64,000 bases of DNA from NCBI RefSeq assembly GCF_010367455.1, contig NZ_WRPR01000077.1, forward strand, positions 155,382-219,381, in the 5' to 3' direction. Positions 34,995-43,748 of the stretch are shown in pieces (the stretch's first letter is position 1; each line of letters begins with the position of its first letter). The notes beneath the pieces are model-generated. The model was given only the letters and a program-made list of their open reading frames with translations. It was not told the DNA's origin and did not search any database. A program made the translations under genes and the position numbers. This DNA is from Candidatus Laterigemmans baculatus (GTDB lineage Bacteria; Planctomycetota; Planctomycetia; Pirellulales; Pirellulaceae).

Positions 34995-37283
34995 TCAATC
35001 GATAAAAAGAAATTCGTTGGACATCAGCAGCACCTGGGCGTAGCGAGCCCAGGGGTCCAGCTTGTCGGCTGCGGAGGTGGGTGAGTGTTCCAGGAACAGG
35101 CGGCCGATGGCGACCTCCTCGTCGCTCGCCGGGCGGGCGTAGAGGGTTTGATAGAGCCAGCCGATGCGACCCGCGGCGTCGGGTGGTGCTTGCCGATCGG
35201 CCCGAGCGATGAGCTGCTGAGCCTGCTCGATCGCAAACGGATGGTTCATCAGATACAGCGCCTGCTGGGGCACCGTGGTGTGATAGCGGCGGGGCGTGTG
35301 GGCGTCGGGCGAGGCGAAGTCGAAAGTCCGAAACAAGCCCGGCAAATTTTGGCGGTCGATGTAACTGTAGACGGTCCGTCGCGTCGGGAAGGGGCTTGTG
35401 GTGATGTCCACCGAAGGCCCACGAATCGTGTGATCGAGGCTCGCCGAGACGACGAGCAGGCTATCTCGCATTCCCTCGAAGTCGAGCCGCCGACGGTTCA
35501 TCCGCCAGAGGAGTCGGTTCTCGGGATCGATCGCGGCTGGCGCCTCGCGATGTTCGCTCGATTGCTGATAGGCCGAAGAGAGGACGATCTGGCGGATCAG
35601 GCGTTTGGTCGACCAGCCCTCCTCCACGAGCCGCTTTGCCAAGAAGTCGAGCAGCTCGGGATGGGAGGGCCGATCGCTGCGGACACCGAAGTCGCTCGAG
35701 GTATCGACGAACCCTTGGCCGATCAGATGTTCCCAGACGCGATTGACCCACACGCGTGGGGTGAGCGGGTTGGCCGGGTCGACGATTCTCCGCGCCAGCT
35801 CCAAGCGGCCGCTCCCCTCGGTGAACGGCTGGCGATCCTCCCCTTCGAGCAGCCGCAAGAACTGCCGCGGAACCGCTTCGCCTCGGTTGCCCGGATTTCC
35901 CCGCACGAAGATCTGCGGGTTGCCTTGCGGAGCCGGTTTGTCCTGCAGCACCATCGCCTGCAGCGGGGCTTTGTCGGAGTTCTTCCAGTCGGCGATCGCC
36001 TGCCTGAACTCGCGACGCTTGTTGGGATCGTCCTTCTGCTCGCTCTGATTGAACTCCGCCAGCGCCGCTTCACGCTTCTGCAATTCCTGCAGGTACGCCT
36101 CGCTCGGATCCTCCAGCGGCAACGAAACTTCCTCCGAAGCTGCGAAGACGCCGTAGAGCGAATAGTAATCGGCCGTGGGAATCGGGTCGTATTTGTGATC
36201 GTGGCAACGGGCACAGGCGACCGTCACTCCCATCATCCCGCGGGTCACCACATCGATGCGATCGTCGATGATGTCGTGAGGGTTGTTCAAAAACCGGCGG
36301 CCGACGGTCAGGAAACCCATCGCCGCTAGCCCCTCCCGGCCGATCCCCGCCGGCTCGGCCGACTCCGCTGGCGGCATTTGATCGGCGGCCAGCTGGTACA
36401 TCAGGAAGCGATCGTAGGGCAGGTCGCGATTGAGTGCGTCGACGACCCAGTCGCGGAACAGGTAGGCGTACTTGTAGCTGCGGTCGTCGGTGAAGACGTA
36501 GCCTTTGGTGTCGGCGTAGCGGGCCAAGTCGAGCCAGTAGCGGCCCCAACGTTCGCCGAACCGAGGCGATTCGAGCAAGCGATCGACCAACCGCTCGACC
36601 GCTGCGGGGGAGGGATCATTGACGAACGCCGCGACCGCTTCGGGTTCGGGGGGGAGCCCGACGAGATCGAGCGACAGGCGGCGGATCAGCGTCGCCCGGT
36701 CGGCCGGGCGACTCGGCTCGAGCCCTTCGGCTTCCAGCTGCGAGAGCACGAAGCAGTCGATGGGGGTCGCCGCCCAGGTCCGGTCGTTAACGTCGGGGAC
36801 CTGCGGGTCGCCGATCGCCTGGTAAGCCCAGTGCGCTTCGGCGGTCGCTTCTTTGGAGAGCGGTGCGGAGGATTCGGGCCAGGGAGCGCCCATTTCGACC
36901 CACCGCGAGAGAGCCTCGATGGCTTTCTCGGGGAGCTGGGCGTCGGGAGGCATCTGGATGTCCCCGTCGTAGCGGATCGCCGCGAGCAGCCGGCTGGCGG
37001 CCACGTCGCCGGGGACGACGAGCGGGCCGTTTTCATTGCCGCTCAGCAGATGCTGCAGCGCGTCGACTCGCACGTCGGCTTCCTGCGTCTCGGGGCCGTG
37101 GCATTCGAGGCAGCTGACCATCAGCACCGGACGGACTTCGCGCTCAAAAAACTCTGCTGCAGCGGCGGCTGCCTGAGGATCGGCCGCCGGTTCCTCTGCG
37201 TGGGTCGGCGAGCCAGCGGAGACTGCGAGCGAGGCCAGCGTCAAAGCGATGGCTGCCAGGGACGAATCGAGTCGCAGCAACAT
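34995..37283 (-). CDS. DUF1549/DUF1553 protein with N-terminal planctomycete cytochrome C domain (pair 3)
   Basis: About 762 residues from the ATG giving MLLRLDSSLAAIALTLASLA, a clean signal peptide; a start at 37367 would put it inside. Cytochrome domain with CLECHG, then EKAIEALSRWVEMGAPWPES, DUF1549 (LIRRLSLDLVGLPPEP, RFGERWGRYWLDLARYADT), CARCHDHKYDP, a lysine/glutamate-rich helix (about 410-450) and DUF1553 (NPLTPRVWVNRVWEHLIGQG, RLDFEGMRDSLL, VPQQALYLMNHP). It ends NEFLFID. Same predicted periplasmic role as its three relatives here; paralogues are clearly diverged and not tandem copies. Confidence 0.92.
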   Translation of the reverse strand: MLLRLDSSLAAIALTLASLAVSAGSPTHAEEPAADPQAAAAAAEFFEREVRPVLMVSCLECHGPETQEADVRVDALQHLLSGNENGPLVVPGDVAASRLLAAIRYDGDIQMPPDAQLPEKAIEALSRWVEMGAPWPESSAPLSKEATAEAHWAYQAIGDPQVPDVNDRTWAATPIDCFVLSQLEAEGLEPSRPADRATLIRRLSLDLVGLPPEPEAVAAFVNDPSPAAVERLVDRLLESPRFGERWGRYWLDLARYADTKGYVFTDDRSYKYAYLFRDWVVDALNRDLPYDRFLMYQLAADQMPPAESAEPAGIGREGLAAMGFLTVGRRFLNNPHDIIDDRIDVVTRGMMGVTVACARCHDHKYDPIPTADYYSLYGVFAASEEVSLPLEDPSEAYLQELQKREAALAEFNQSEQKDDPNKRREFRQAIADWKNSDKAPLQAMVLQDKPAPQGNPQIFVRGNPGNRGEAVPRQFLRLLEGEDRQPFTEGSGRLELARRIVDPANPLTPRVWVNRVWEHLIGQGFVDTSSDFGVRSDRPSHPELLDFLAKRLVEEGWSTKRLIRQIVLSSAYQQSSEHREAPAAIDPENRLLWRMNRRRLDFEGMRDSLLVVSASLDHTIRGPSVDITTSPFPTRRTVYSYIDRQNLPGLFRTFDFASPDAHTPRRYHTTVPQQALYLMNHPFAIEQAQQLIARADRQAPPDAAGRIGWLYQTLYARPASDEEVAIGRLFLEHSPTSAADKLDPWARYAQVLLMSNEFLFID

Positions 37284-37403
37284 CAAGCGGGTCTCAGCAA
37301 ACAGAGCCGGGGTGGGGCAAAGGCGGGCGGGCAGGGCAGCGGAGCCGGGCAGGGCCTCATCGGGCAACTATAGTCCTTCTCCCAGCGGCTGGTCCAGTTT
37401 TGC

Positions 37404-37448
37404 GGGCCCATCGGGCCCATCGGGCCCATCGGGCCCATCGGGCCCATC
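37404..37448. repeat. 9-base tandem repeat GGGCCCATC, five copies
   Basis: Five perfect copies are followed by a variant GGGCACCTC. A 9-base slippage-prone tract in an intergenic region between divergent promoters; length changes would alter promoter spacing (inference). Confidence 0.95.
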
Positions 37449-37550
37449 GGGCACCTCGGCTCCGACGGGGACCCGCCACCCAAGCCGGAGGGAAGCCCCG
37501 AAATTGGATTGACTCCCACCGAGCGGCGGTTAGACTACACCGCCTGCTGT

Positions 37551-37565
37551 TGAAACTGAGTCTCA
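37551..37565. promoter_or_regulatory. Fur-box-like 7-1-7 palindrome
   Basis: TGAAACT-G-AGTCTCA fits the Fur pattern TGAnAnTnAnTnTCA at every fixed position and is 6/7 self-complementary. It ends 26 bases before the GTG start of the DUF1559 gene, a suitable place for repression. Iron control is a hypothesis from this one site. Confidence 0.45.
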
Positions 37566-37591
37566 TTTAACTTCGCTAGGCGAGTCGAAAC

Positions 37592-38593
37592 GTGGTGCGA
37601 CACCTGGAGCGACGTGGGTTTACCTTGGTCGAGTTGCTGGTCGTGATCGCGATCATTGGCGTTCTGGTGGGGCTGCTGCTGCCGGCGGTCCAAGCGGCCC
37701 GGGAGGCGGCCCGCCGGATGAGTTGCCAGAACAATCTCAAGCAGATCGGCTTGGCGACCCACAACTTCGAGAGCACTTACAAAAAATTGCCGTACGGCTG
37801 GCAGAAGCCGCCGGTCGCGACCGACGGCTGGTCGGCCCAGGCGTTTTTGCTCCCCTTCCTCGAGCAGGTCAACTTGGCCAATGAGATCGACTTCGAGAAC
37901 GATTACAGCCAAGCGGTGATCGTGACCGCCGAAGGGACGCTGCCGCTGCAGTCGTTCCGCGTGCCGACCTATCTCTGCCCCTCGGAGACTCAGGACACGT
38001 TGCGGCTCAAGGACGGAGCGCCGTACCACTATCCGCTGAATTACGCCTACAACGCGGGCCGCTGGTTCGTCTACGATCCGGCCACGCGGACCACGGGCGA
38101 GGGCGCGTTTGGTTCGGGAAAGCAGCTTCGCTTCCGCGACTGCACCGACGGCTTGAGCCAGACTTTGGCCTTCGCCGAAGTCAAAGCCTACAACCCCTAC
38201 TTCCGCAACGCTGCGCTCGACGCGCCGACGATGCCGACCGATCCGGCCGCTGTCGCCAGCCTCGGCGGGGACTTCAAGAGCAACTCAGGGCACACCGAGT
38301 GGGTCGACGGTCGCGTGCACCAGACCGGCTTCACCACGACTTTCACGCCCAACACGATCGTTCCCTACGCGAGTGGCGGCGTGACGTACGACGTCGACTG
38401 GAACAACATGCAGGAAGGGAAGTCGACGACGTCTAAGACTTACGCGGTCGTGACCGCGCGGAGCTATCACCCGGGCGGCGTCAGCGTCACGTTGATGGAC
38501 GGCTCGACGCGGTTCGTCGCCGAGACGCTCGAGCGGAGCGTCTGGCAGGCGCTCTCGACCCGTGCTGGCCGCGAAGTTTTTGAGCTGCCGTAA
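37592..38593 (+). CDS. DUF1559 domain pilin-like protein
   Basis: 333 residues. The N-terminus is a type IV prepilin/pseudopilin signal, RRGFTLVELLVVIAIIGVLV, cleaved before the Phe, with Glu5 of the mature form present. AREAARRMSCQNNLKQIGLA is the DUF1559 hallmark just after the helix. The C-terminus has the H-X9-DG motif (HPGGVSVTLMDG). Tandem GTG codons offer two starts (37592 or 37595). Large paralogous families of these occur in planctomycetes, processed by a prepilin peptidase and displayed by a type II/IV-like system. It sits alone between two minus-strand DUF1501/DUF1549 operons, with a Fur-box-like site upstream. Confidence 0.93.
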   Translation: MVRHLERRGFTLVELLVVIAIIGVLVGLLLPAVQAAREAARRMSCQNNLKQIGLATHNFESTYKKLPYGWQKPPVATDGWSAQAFLLPFLEQVNLANEIDFENDYSQAVIVTAEGTLPLQSFRVPTYLCPSETQDTLRLKDGAPYHYPLNYAYNAGRWFVYDPATRTTGEGAFGSGKQLRFRDCTDGLSQTLAFAEVKAYNPYFRNAALDAPTMPTDPAAVASLGGDFKSNSGHTEWVDGRVHQTGFTTTFTPNTIVPYASGGVTYDVDWNNMQEGKSTTSKTYAVVTARSYHPGGVSVTLMDGSTRFVAETLERSVWQALSTRAGREVFELP

Positions 38594-38680
38594 TCCCAAC
38601 CGATTCTCACGGCTCTTCCTCGCCTTCCCGCACCTGAGAGCCCAGCCCTGGGAGGGTGATGTCTTGGTTTTCCGACGGGG

Positions 38681-38702
38681 CCTGGCGTAACGCTACGCCA
38701 GG
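38681..38702. terminator. Perfect 9-bp stem-loop between convergent genes
   Basis: CCTGGCGTA-ACGC-TACGCCAGG. It includes the stop codon of the minus-strand DUF1501 gene and lies about 90 bases after the DUF1559 stop. No U-tract follows on either strand, so it may be a weak terminator or only a 3'-end stabiliser. Confidence 0.45.
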
Positions 38703-40162
38703 ACTGGCTCGACGGGGTGGTGTTCTTCGACGCCGGTCAGCCGCACGTTCAGCCCCTGGTGGTTGAAGCTCAGGCGGCGGTGATCGATCCCCAGGCAGTG
38801 CAGGATCGTCGCTTGCAGGTCATGGACGTGGACGGGCGACTCGACCGGATGGAAGCCGAACTCGTCGGTCTGTCCGACGGAGACTCCGGGGCGAATTCCA
38901 CCTCCAGCCATCCAGACGGTGAACGCTTGCGGGTGGTGGTCGCGACCCATGCTGCGACCGAGGGCGGCGCTCGCTTCGACCATCGGCGTCCGCCCGAATT
39001 CACCTCCCCAGACGACGAGCGTGTCGTCGAGCATGCCCCGCTGTTTGAGGTCGCGGATCAGCGCCGCGCACGCTTGATCGGTCTCGGCGCACTGCTTTCG
39101 CAGCCCCCCTTCGACGTTCGAGTGGTGGTCCCAGCCGCTGTGGTAGAGCTGGATGAAGCGGACGCCCCGCTCGGCCAACCGCCGCGCCAGCAAGCAGTTG
39201 TTCGCAAAGCTCGCTTTGCCCCGCGCCGGCTCCGCACCGTACGCCTCGAGCGTGCTCGGGGTCTCCTGGGAGAAGTCCATCAGCTCCGGCGCTCGCATCT
39301 GCATCCGAAACGCCATCTCGTAAGCGCTGATCCGGGTTTCGATTTCCGGATCGTGGACTTCGGCAAACCGCTGGCGATTGAGTTGGCCGATCAGGTCGAG
39401 CGAATCACGCTGAGCGCGGGTGTCGTAGCCGGGGGGATTGGCGACGTGCAGGATCGGGTCGCCCGAACTGCGGAAGGGAACGCCTTGGTGTTTGCCGGAG
39501 AGGAACCCGTCGCTCCACATCGCCGCGCCACCGCTGAGGCTGCCGCCGCTCTCGAGCACGACGAAGGCGGGCAGGTCATCCGCTTCGCTGCCGAGGCCGT
39601 AGCTCAGCCACGCTCCCATGCTCGGGTGCCCGGGGATCGCGTTCCCGGTGTTCACGAAAATTTGCGCCGGCGCGTGGTTGAACTGGTCGGTGTGGACGGT
39701 GCGGATGAATGCCAAATCGTCGACGATCCCCGCGGTGTGCGGCAGCATCTCGGACAGCTCCACACCGCTTTGGCCGTGGCGGGCAAACTTGAACCGTGGA
39801 GCGAGGACCGCGGCATCGGGCTGGATGAACGCATACCGCTGGCCTTCGATGACGGAGGGCGGGATCGACTGGCCCTCGAATTCCACCAGCCTTGGTTTGT
39901 AGTCGAACAGATCGAGTTGGCTCGGCGCGCCGGCCATGAACAGATAGATCACCCGTCGGGCGCGGGGCGGAAAATGAACTCCCGGCGGGGAATCGGTCGC
40001 CAAAGGAGCACCGGTCGCCGGCGGTGCTTCGGAGGCTCGAGCCGAGCGGGCTGAGCGGGCCGCGGCGCCGCCGAGCAACGTCGCCAGCGCCATCTTGCCG
40101 ATTCCCACTCCGCAGTCGCGGAAGAAGTGCCGTCGGGCTTGCGGTGCTATCTCGTGCCTCAT
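38693..40162 (-). CDS. DUF1501 domain protein, Tat-exported (pair 4)
   Basis: 489 residues. The N-terminal signal has the twin arginines in ARRHFFRDCGVGIGKMALA. Landmarks: VIYLFMAGAPSQLDLFDYKP, IRTVHTDQFNHAPAQIF, RFIQLYHSGWDHHSN, VWGGEFGRTPMVE and GRDHHPQAF. It starts 12 bases after the partner's stop. Closest in style to pair 2 (same MAGA active-site loop and FDYKP). Exported; function unknown. Confidence 0.92.
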   Translation of the reverse strand: MRHEIAPQARRHFFRDCGVGIGKMALATLLGGAAARSARSARASEAPPATGAPLATDSPPGVHFPPRARRVIYLFMAGAPSQLDLFDYKPRLVEFEGQSIPPSVIEGQRYAFIQPDAAVLAPRFKFARHGQSGVELSEMLPHTAGIVDDLAFIRTVHTDQFNHAPAQIFVNTGNAIPGHPSMGAWLSYGLGSEADDLPAFVVLESGGSLSGGAAMWSDGFLSGKHQGVPFRSSGDPILHVANPPGYDTRAQRDSLDLIGQLNRQRFAEVHDPEIETRISAYEMAFRMQMRAPELMDFSQETPSTLEAYGAEPARGKASFANNCLLARRLAERGVRFIQLYHSGWDHHSNVEGGLRKQCAETDQACAALIRDLKQRGMLDDTLVVWGGEFGRTPMVEASAALGRSMGRDHHPQAFTVWMAGGGIRPGVSVGQTDEFGFHPVESPVHVHDLQATILHCLGIDHRRLSFNHQGLNVRLTGVEEHHPVEPVLA

Positions 40163-40174
40163 CGCTGCGTCCGC

Positions 40175-43100
40175 CTACTCGTTGGTAATCATTTCGTCGA
40201 GGTTCATAATCGCGCGAGCCACCATGGCCCACGAAGCGAGCTCGGCTGCCGCCGGCTCGGTTGCTGGTTCAGCGGCCGGCAGTCCAGCGACGGCTCGCGG
40301 ATCGAGTTGTTCCTCTTGAAGACGCTTCAATTGTTCTTCGCGAAAAGCAAGAATCGCCTCGCCCTCGGCGTCGGTGGGGGACCGCGAGAGGCAGCGGCGG
40401 AAGATCCACTCGAGTCGTTGATCCGGGGCGTCGGCCGCGGCGACCGCTTGCTCGGCCAGGCCTTGCGAGAGCTCCAGGAACATTGCGTCGTTCAGCTGGG
40501 TCAGTGCTTGCAGCGGCGTGTTGCTGCGGTCGCGGACAACCGTACAGTTCTCGCCGGTGGGCGCGTCGAACGTCGCATAGGCGGCGAACGGCGCGGTCCG
40601 TTTGGCGAACGTGTAGAGCGAACGCCGGTAGCGATCACCTCCTGGTGAGACGGGCCACGGGGTGTTGCCGTACGCCAGCGCCGTGACGCTCGGTGGCTGC
40701 GGCGGATAGACGCTCGGGCCCCCCAACTCGCGACTGAACCGTCCGCTGGCGACGAGCGCCGCATCGCGGATCATCTCCGCGTCGAGACGGTGTCGCGGTC
40801 CGCGCGCGAGCAGACGATTCTCCGGATCGCGGCGCCACAGTTCCTCCTCCGCCGCGGACTGCTGACGATAGGTGCGGCTGGTCACGATCAAGCGGTGCAG
40901 GTGTTTGAGCGACCAGTCCGATTCGATCAGCTCGACAGCCAGGAAATCGAGCAGCTCGCGGTGCGTCGGTGGGGGCGTCTGGGTGCCGAAATCGCCGCTG
41001 CCAGGAACCAGCCCCTGGCCGAAGATCGCTTGCCACGAACGGTTCACCGTGACGCGAGCCACGAGCGGATTGCGGTCGCTGACGAGCCACCGGGCCAGCC
41101 CGAGGCGGTTGGCCGGTTCCCCTTCGGCCAGCGGCGGAAAAATTTCCGGCACGCCTGGCTGGACTCTTTCGCGGGGACTGAGGTATTCGCCCCGATGGTG
41201 AAGGTGCGTCGGCCGCGGGTTGTCGGCCGGGCGTTCGCTGAGGACGAGCGTCGTCGGCAGCTCGGGCAGCTGCTCGCGCAGCCGCTCGATCGGCTTGCGA
41301 GCCTCAGCCAGCTCGGGAGTGGTCCGCAGGAAGTGCCGTTGCAGTTGGTCGCGGACTTCGGCGGTCCACTGGTCTGGATCGGCGGCGAGAGCGGCTTCCA
41401 ATTCGGTCGGCAAGTCGCTCGCGGTGACCTCGCCCGCAGCATCGGTGGCGGACCAGCGAAAGCGGCCCAGGCTGGCGGCAAAGTGCCGCTCAAACAGCAT
41501 CGTCAGATGCAGCTCGGCTTGCTCGATCGCCAGCGGTTCGCTCAGCCGCAGCACCAACTGATGCGGCTCCCCCTCGCGCTCGGCCGTCGACCAGCCGGTC
41601 GAGCCATTGCCATCGATCACGTTTGCCGCGTCGGCGCTGCCGCTGCCCACCGAGATCTTGCCGTAGCTGTGCGAGGCGGCGGCGAACTCGAGCGGCGTGT
41701 CGCCGACGCGGGCGGTGATTTCGCTCAAGAAGAAGTCGCCCCGCCGCCCTTCGTAATAGCCGCGCCCCGGGCCGCCCGCCGGGAGCGAATCATCGGGCAA
41801 AACTTCCAGCCGCAGGGCGGTGATCGGGCCTCGCAAAACTTCGCCGCTGGGCGAGCGAATCGAGTCGAGCGGAATCGTCAGCTCGAACAGATCTCGCTTG
41901 GTGATGTCGCCGCTGGAGAAAATCGAGCCGTCGGGGCGGAGCTCCAAACGCGGCAGATTCGTCTCCATCCGTTCCGGGCGAAGCACGCTCCAGGGCTCGG
42001 CCCGCGATTGCTGGTCGGCAATCCAGGCGTCGAGTGCCGCTGCGAGAGTCTTGTCCGCCTCGAGAGTCTTGTCCGCTGCCGGGGTCCCCTCCGCCACCGG
42101 GAACTGCTCGGCCAGGGCTGCTTCGAGCTCCGCGATTTCCTCCAGCATCGCCTCGCGCCGGGCTTGAATCCTCGGCTCGGGGACGACCAGGTCGGGCTCG
42201 TCCGCATTGTTCAGCAGCGCCATCAAGCGGTAGTAATCGGTGTGGCTGAGCGGATCGTATTTATGGCTGTGGCACTGGGCGCAGCCGGTCGTCAGCCCCA
42301 TCCACACCAGCCCCGTCGTCGCGACGCGATCGACCATCGCGTAGAACCGGAACTCGAGCGGGTCGATGCCTCCTTCTTCGTTGAGCATCGTGTTGCGATG
42401 GAATCCGGTGGCGATCCGGTCGTCGGTGTCAGCGCCCGGCAGCATGTCGCCGGCCAGCTGAGCGATGCTGAACTCGTCGAACGGCATGTCCTCGTTCATC
42501 GCCCGAATCACCCAATCGCGATAAGGCCAGATCGAACGCGGGCGATCCTTTTCGTAGCCGTTGGTGTCGGCGTAGCGGGCGACGTCGAGCCACACGCGAG
42601 CCCAGCGCTCGCCGTAGTGGTGCGAGCTGAGCAGCCGGTCGACCAATCGCGAGTAGGCGTCGGGACGCGTGTCGCGGAGGAACGCATCGACTTCTTCGGG
42701 GGTCGGGGGGAGGCCGATCAAGTCGAGGTAGAGGCGGCGGACCAGCGTCAGCCGATCGGCTTCGGCCGCTGGGGCGAGCCCTTCGGCAACGAGTCCTTCG
42801 GTATCGAGGCGGTCGAGGACGAACGCGTCGATCGCATTAGCGGGCCAGGGGGCGGGCTGCTGCGAGTCCGACACCTGGGGAACCTCCGCACGCACCGGCG
42901 GGGTGAACGACCAGTGGACGTCGTAGTTTCCGCCCGCGTCGATCCAGCGTCGCAGCGTCTCGATCTCTGCGGCCGTAAGCGGTTCGCCTGCCTCGGCCGG
43001 CGGCATCCGCATGTCGGGATCGTCGCTGCTGACGCGGGCGATCAGCTCACTCGCCTCGGCATCGCCCGCCTCCAGAGCGCGGTAGCCGCCGAGGTCTTCG

Positions 43101-43363
43101 CTGGCCCCGGCAAAGGTGTCGAGCCGCAGCCCCGAGGCGCGACTCTCCTCGTCCGGTCCGTGGCAGGCAAAACACTTGGCCGCCAGCAGCGGACGGACGT
43201 CGGTGTTGAATGCGGGTGGGGTCGAGGCATCGGACGCTGAAGGCGTGGGCTCGGCGGCGACGGCGCTCCGCACGAGCAGCGAAGCAAGCAGCGCGATGAC
43301 GAGCCGAGGGGCAGCGACCGGCAGAGGGGCAGCGACCGGCAGAGCAGGGCGGAGACCAAACAT
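40175..43363 (-). CDS. Long DUF1549/DUF1553 protein with cytochrome C domain (pair 4)
   Basis: 1062 residues, about 250 longer than its relatives here. The signal is RLVIALLASLLVRSAVAAEP. Then a cytochrome domain with CFACHGPDEESRASGLRLD and AAEIETLRRWIDAGGNY, DUF1549 (LVRRLYLDLIGLPPTPEEVD, YGERWARVWLDVARYADTNG) and CAQCHSHKYDP. The extra length is an inserted jelly-roll-like domain (about 440-690) with SGSADAANVIDGNGSTGWST, as in F5/8-type or discoidin-like carbohydrate-binding modules found in this family. DUF1553 closes the protein (NPLVARVTVNRSWQAIFGQG, RLDAEMIRDAAL). The carbohydrate-binding role of the insert is an inference and may target the enzyme pair to glycans. Confidence 0.92.
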   Translation of the reverse strand: MFGLRPALPVAAPLPVAAPRLVIALLASLLVRSAVAAEPTPSASDASTPPAFNTDVRPLLAAKCFACHGPDEESRASGLRLDTFAGASEDLGGYRALEAGDAEASELIARVSSDDPDMRMPPAEAGEPLTAAEIETLRRWIDAGGNYDVHWSFTPPVRAEVPQVSDSQQPAPWPANAIDAFVLDRLDTEGLVAEGLAPAAEADRLTLVRRLYLDLIGLPPTPEEVDAFLRDTRPDAYSRLVDRLLSSHHYGERWARVWLDVARYADTNGYEKDRPRSIWPYRDWVIRAMNEDMPFDEFSIAQLAGDMLPGADTDDRIATGFHRNTMLNEEGGIDPLEFRFYAMVDRVATTGLVWMGLTTGCAQCHSHKYDPLSHTDYYRLMALLNNADEPDLVVPEPRIQARREAMLEEIAELEAALAEQFPVAEGTPAADKTLEADKTLAAALDAWIADQQSRAEPWSVLRPERMETNLPRLELRPDGSIFSSGDITKRDLFELTIPLDSIRSPSGEVLRGPITALRLEVLPDDSLPAGGPGRGYYEGRRGDFFLSEITARVGDTPLEFAAASHSYGKISVGSGSADAANVIDGNGSTGWSTAEREGEPHQLVLRLSEPLAIEQAELHLTMLFERHFAASLGRFRWSATDAAGEVTASDLPTELEAALAADPDQWTAEVRDQLQRHFLRTTPELAEARKPIERLREQLPELPTTLVLSERPADNPRPTHLHHRGEYLSPRERVQPGVPEIFPPLAEGEPANRLGLARWLVSDRNPLVARVTVNRSWQAIFGQGLVPGSGDFGTQTPPPTHRELLDFLAVELIESDWSLKHLHRLIVTSRTYRQQSAAEEELWRRDPENRLLARGPRHRLDAEMIRDAALVASGRFSRELGGPSVYPPQPPSVTALAYGNTPWPVSPGGDRYRRSLYTFAKRTAPFAAYATFDAPTGENCTVVRDRSNTPLQALTQLNDAMFLELSQGLAEQAVAAADAPDQRLEWIFRRCLSRSPTDAEGEAILAFREEQLKRLQEEQLDPRAVAGLPAAEPATEPAAAELASWAMVARAIMNLDEMITNE

Positions 43364-43748
43364 TCTTCAATCAACCGGGAGGCGCGGGTGGCACGCAACA
43401 CGAAACGCACGGCCGGGGAAACAACCACGAATGACGCGAATTAGACGAATGGGGGCCACGGAAGGACACGGAAGGCCACGGAAGGACAGGGAAATGCACG
43501 AAAAAGGGGGGAGGACCGCGGATAGCATGGAGAACGCGGATGGAACGGGAAGTTCGAAAACGAAGATCCGTGGGATCCGGGGAACTGGAGCACGCCGGGA
43601 CCGACGCGGTCTTTCCGATTCTACACGCGTCCCACGCCTCCCGAACCGAATTCGCTGCAGGCTCGCTGTTTGCCGGTAGAACGCCGGTATAACAAGGAGA
43701 AGATCTCTGCCCCCCTCAACCACATCCTTCTGTCATGGCGAAGCTTCG
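43364..43748. other. Divergent intergenic region before the lipid locus
   Basis: No gene is supported. The first two thirds are repeat C; the last part has AAGGAG near 43695 without a well-placed long frame, and a perfect palindrome CGAAGCTTCG (43739-43748) touching the proposed GTG start of the membrane-protein gene. Confidence 0.6.
43405..43610. repeat. Repeat C, second copy (opposite orientation)
   Basis: Shares with 25819-25995 the elements ACCACGAATGACGCGAAT, AGACGAATG and the GGGGGAGGACCGCGGAT core, in reverse orientation. It includes an internal triplicate of CACGGAAGG. No credible gene. Confidence 0.7.

Larger units (their letters stand above)
37284..37591. other. Divergent intergenic region between DUF1549 pair 3 and the DUF1559 gene
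   Basis: No gene is supported. It contains a 9-base tandem repeat (37404-37448) and a Fur-box-like palindrome (37551-37565) close to the DUF1559 start. Confidence 0.6.

Noticed and set aside
38681..38702. Strong rho-independent terminator
   Set aside because: The stem is perfect but no T-tract follows on either strand, so it is listed only with low confidence.
40790..43240. Plus-strand open frame of 816 codons opposite DUF1549 pair 4
   Set aside because: Shadow of a well-supported minus-strand gene; no recognisable motif or signal peptide.
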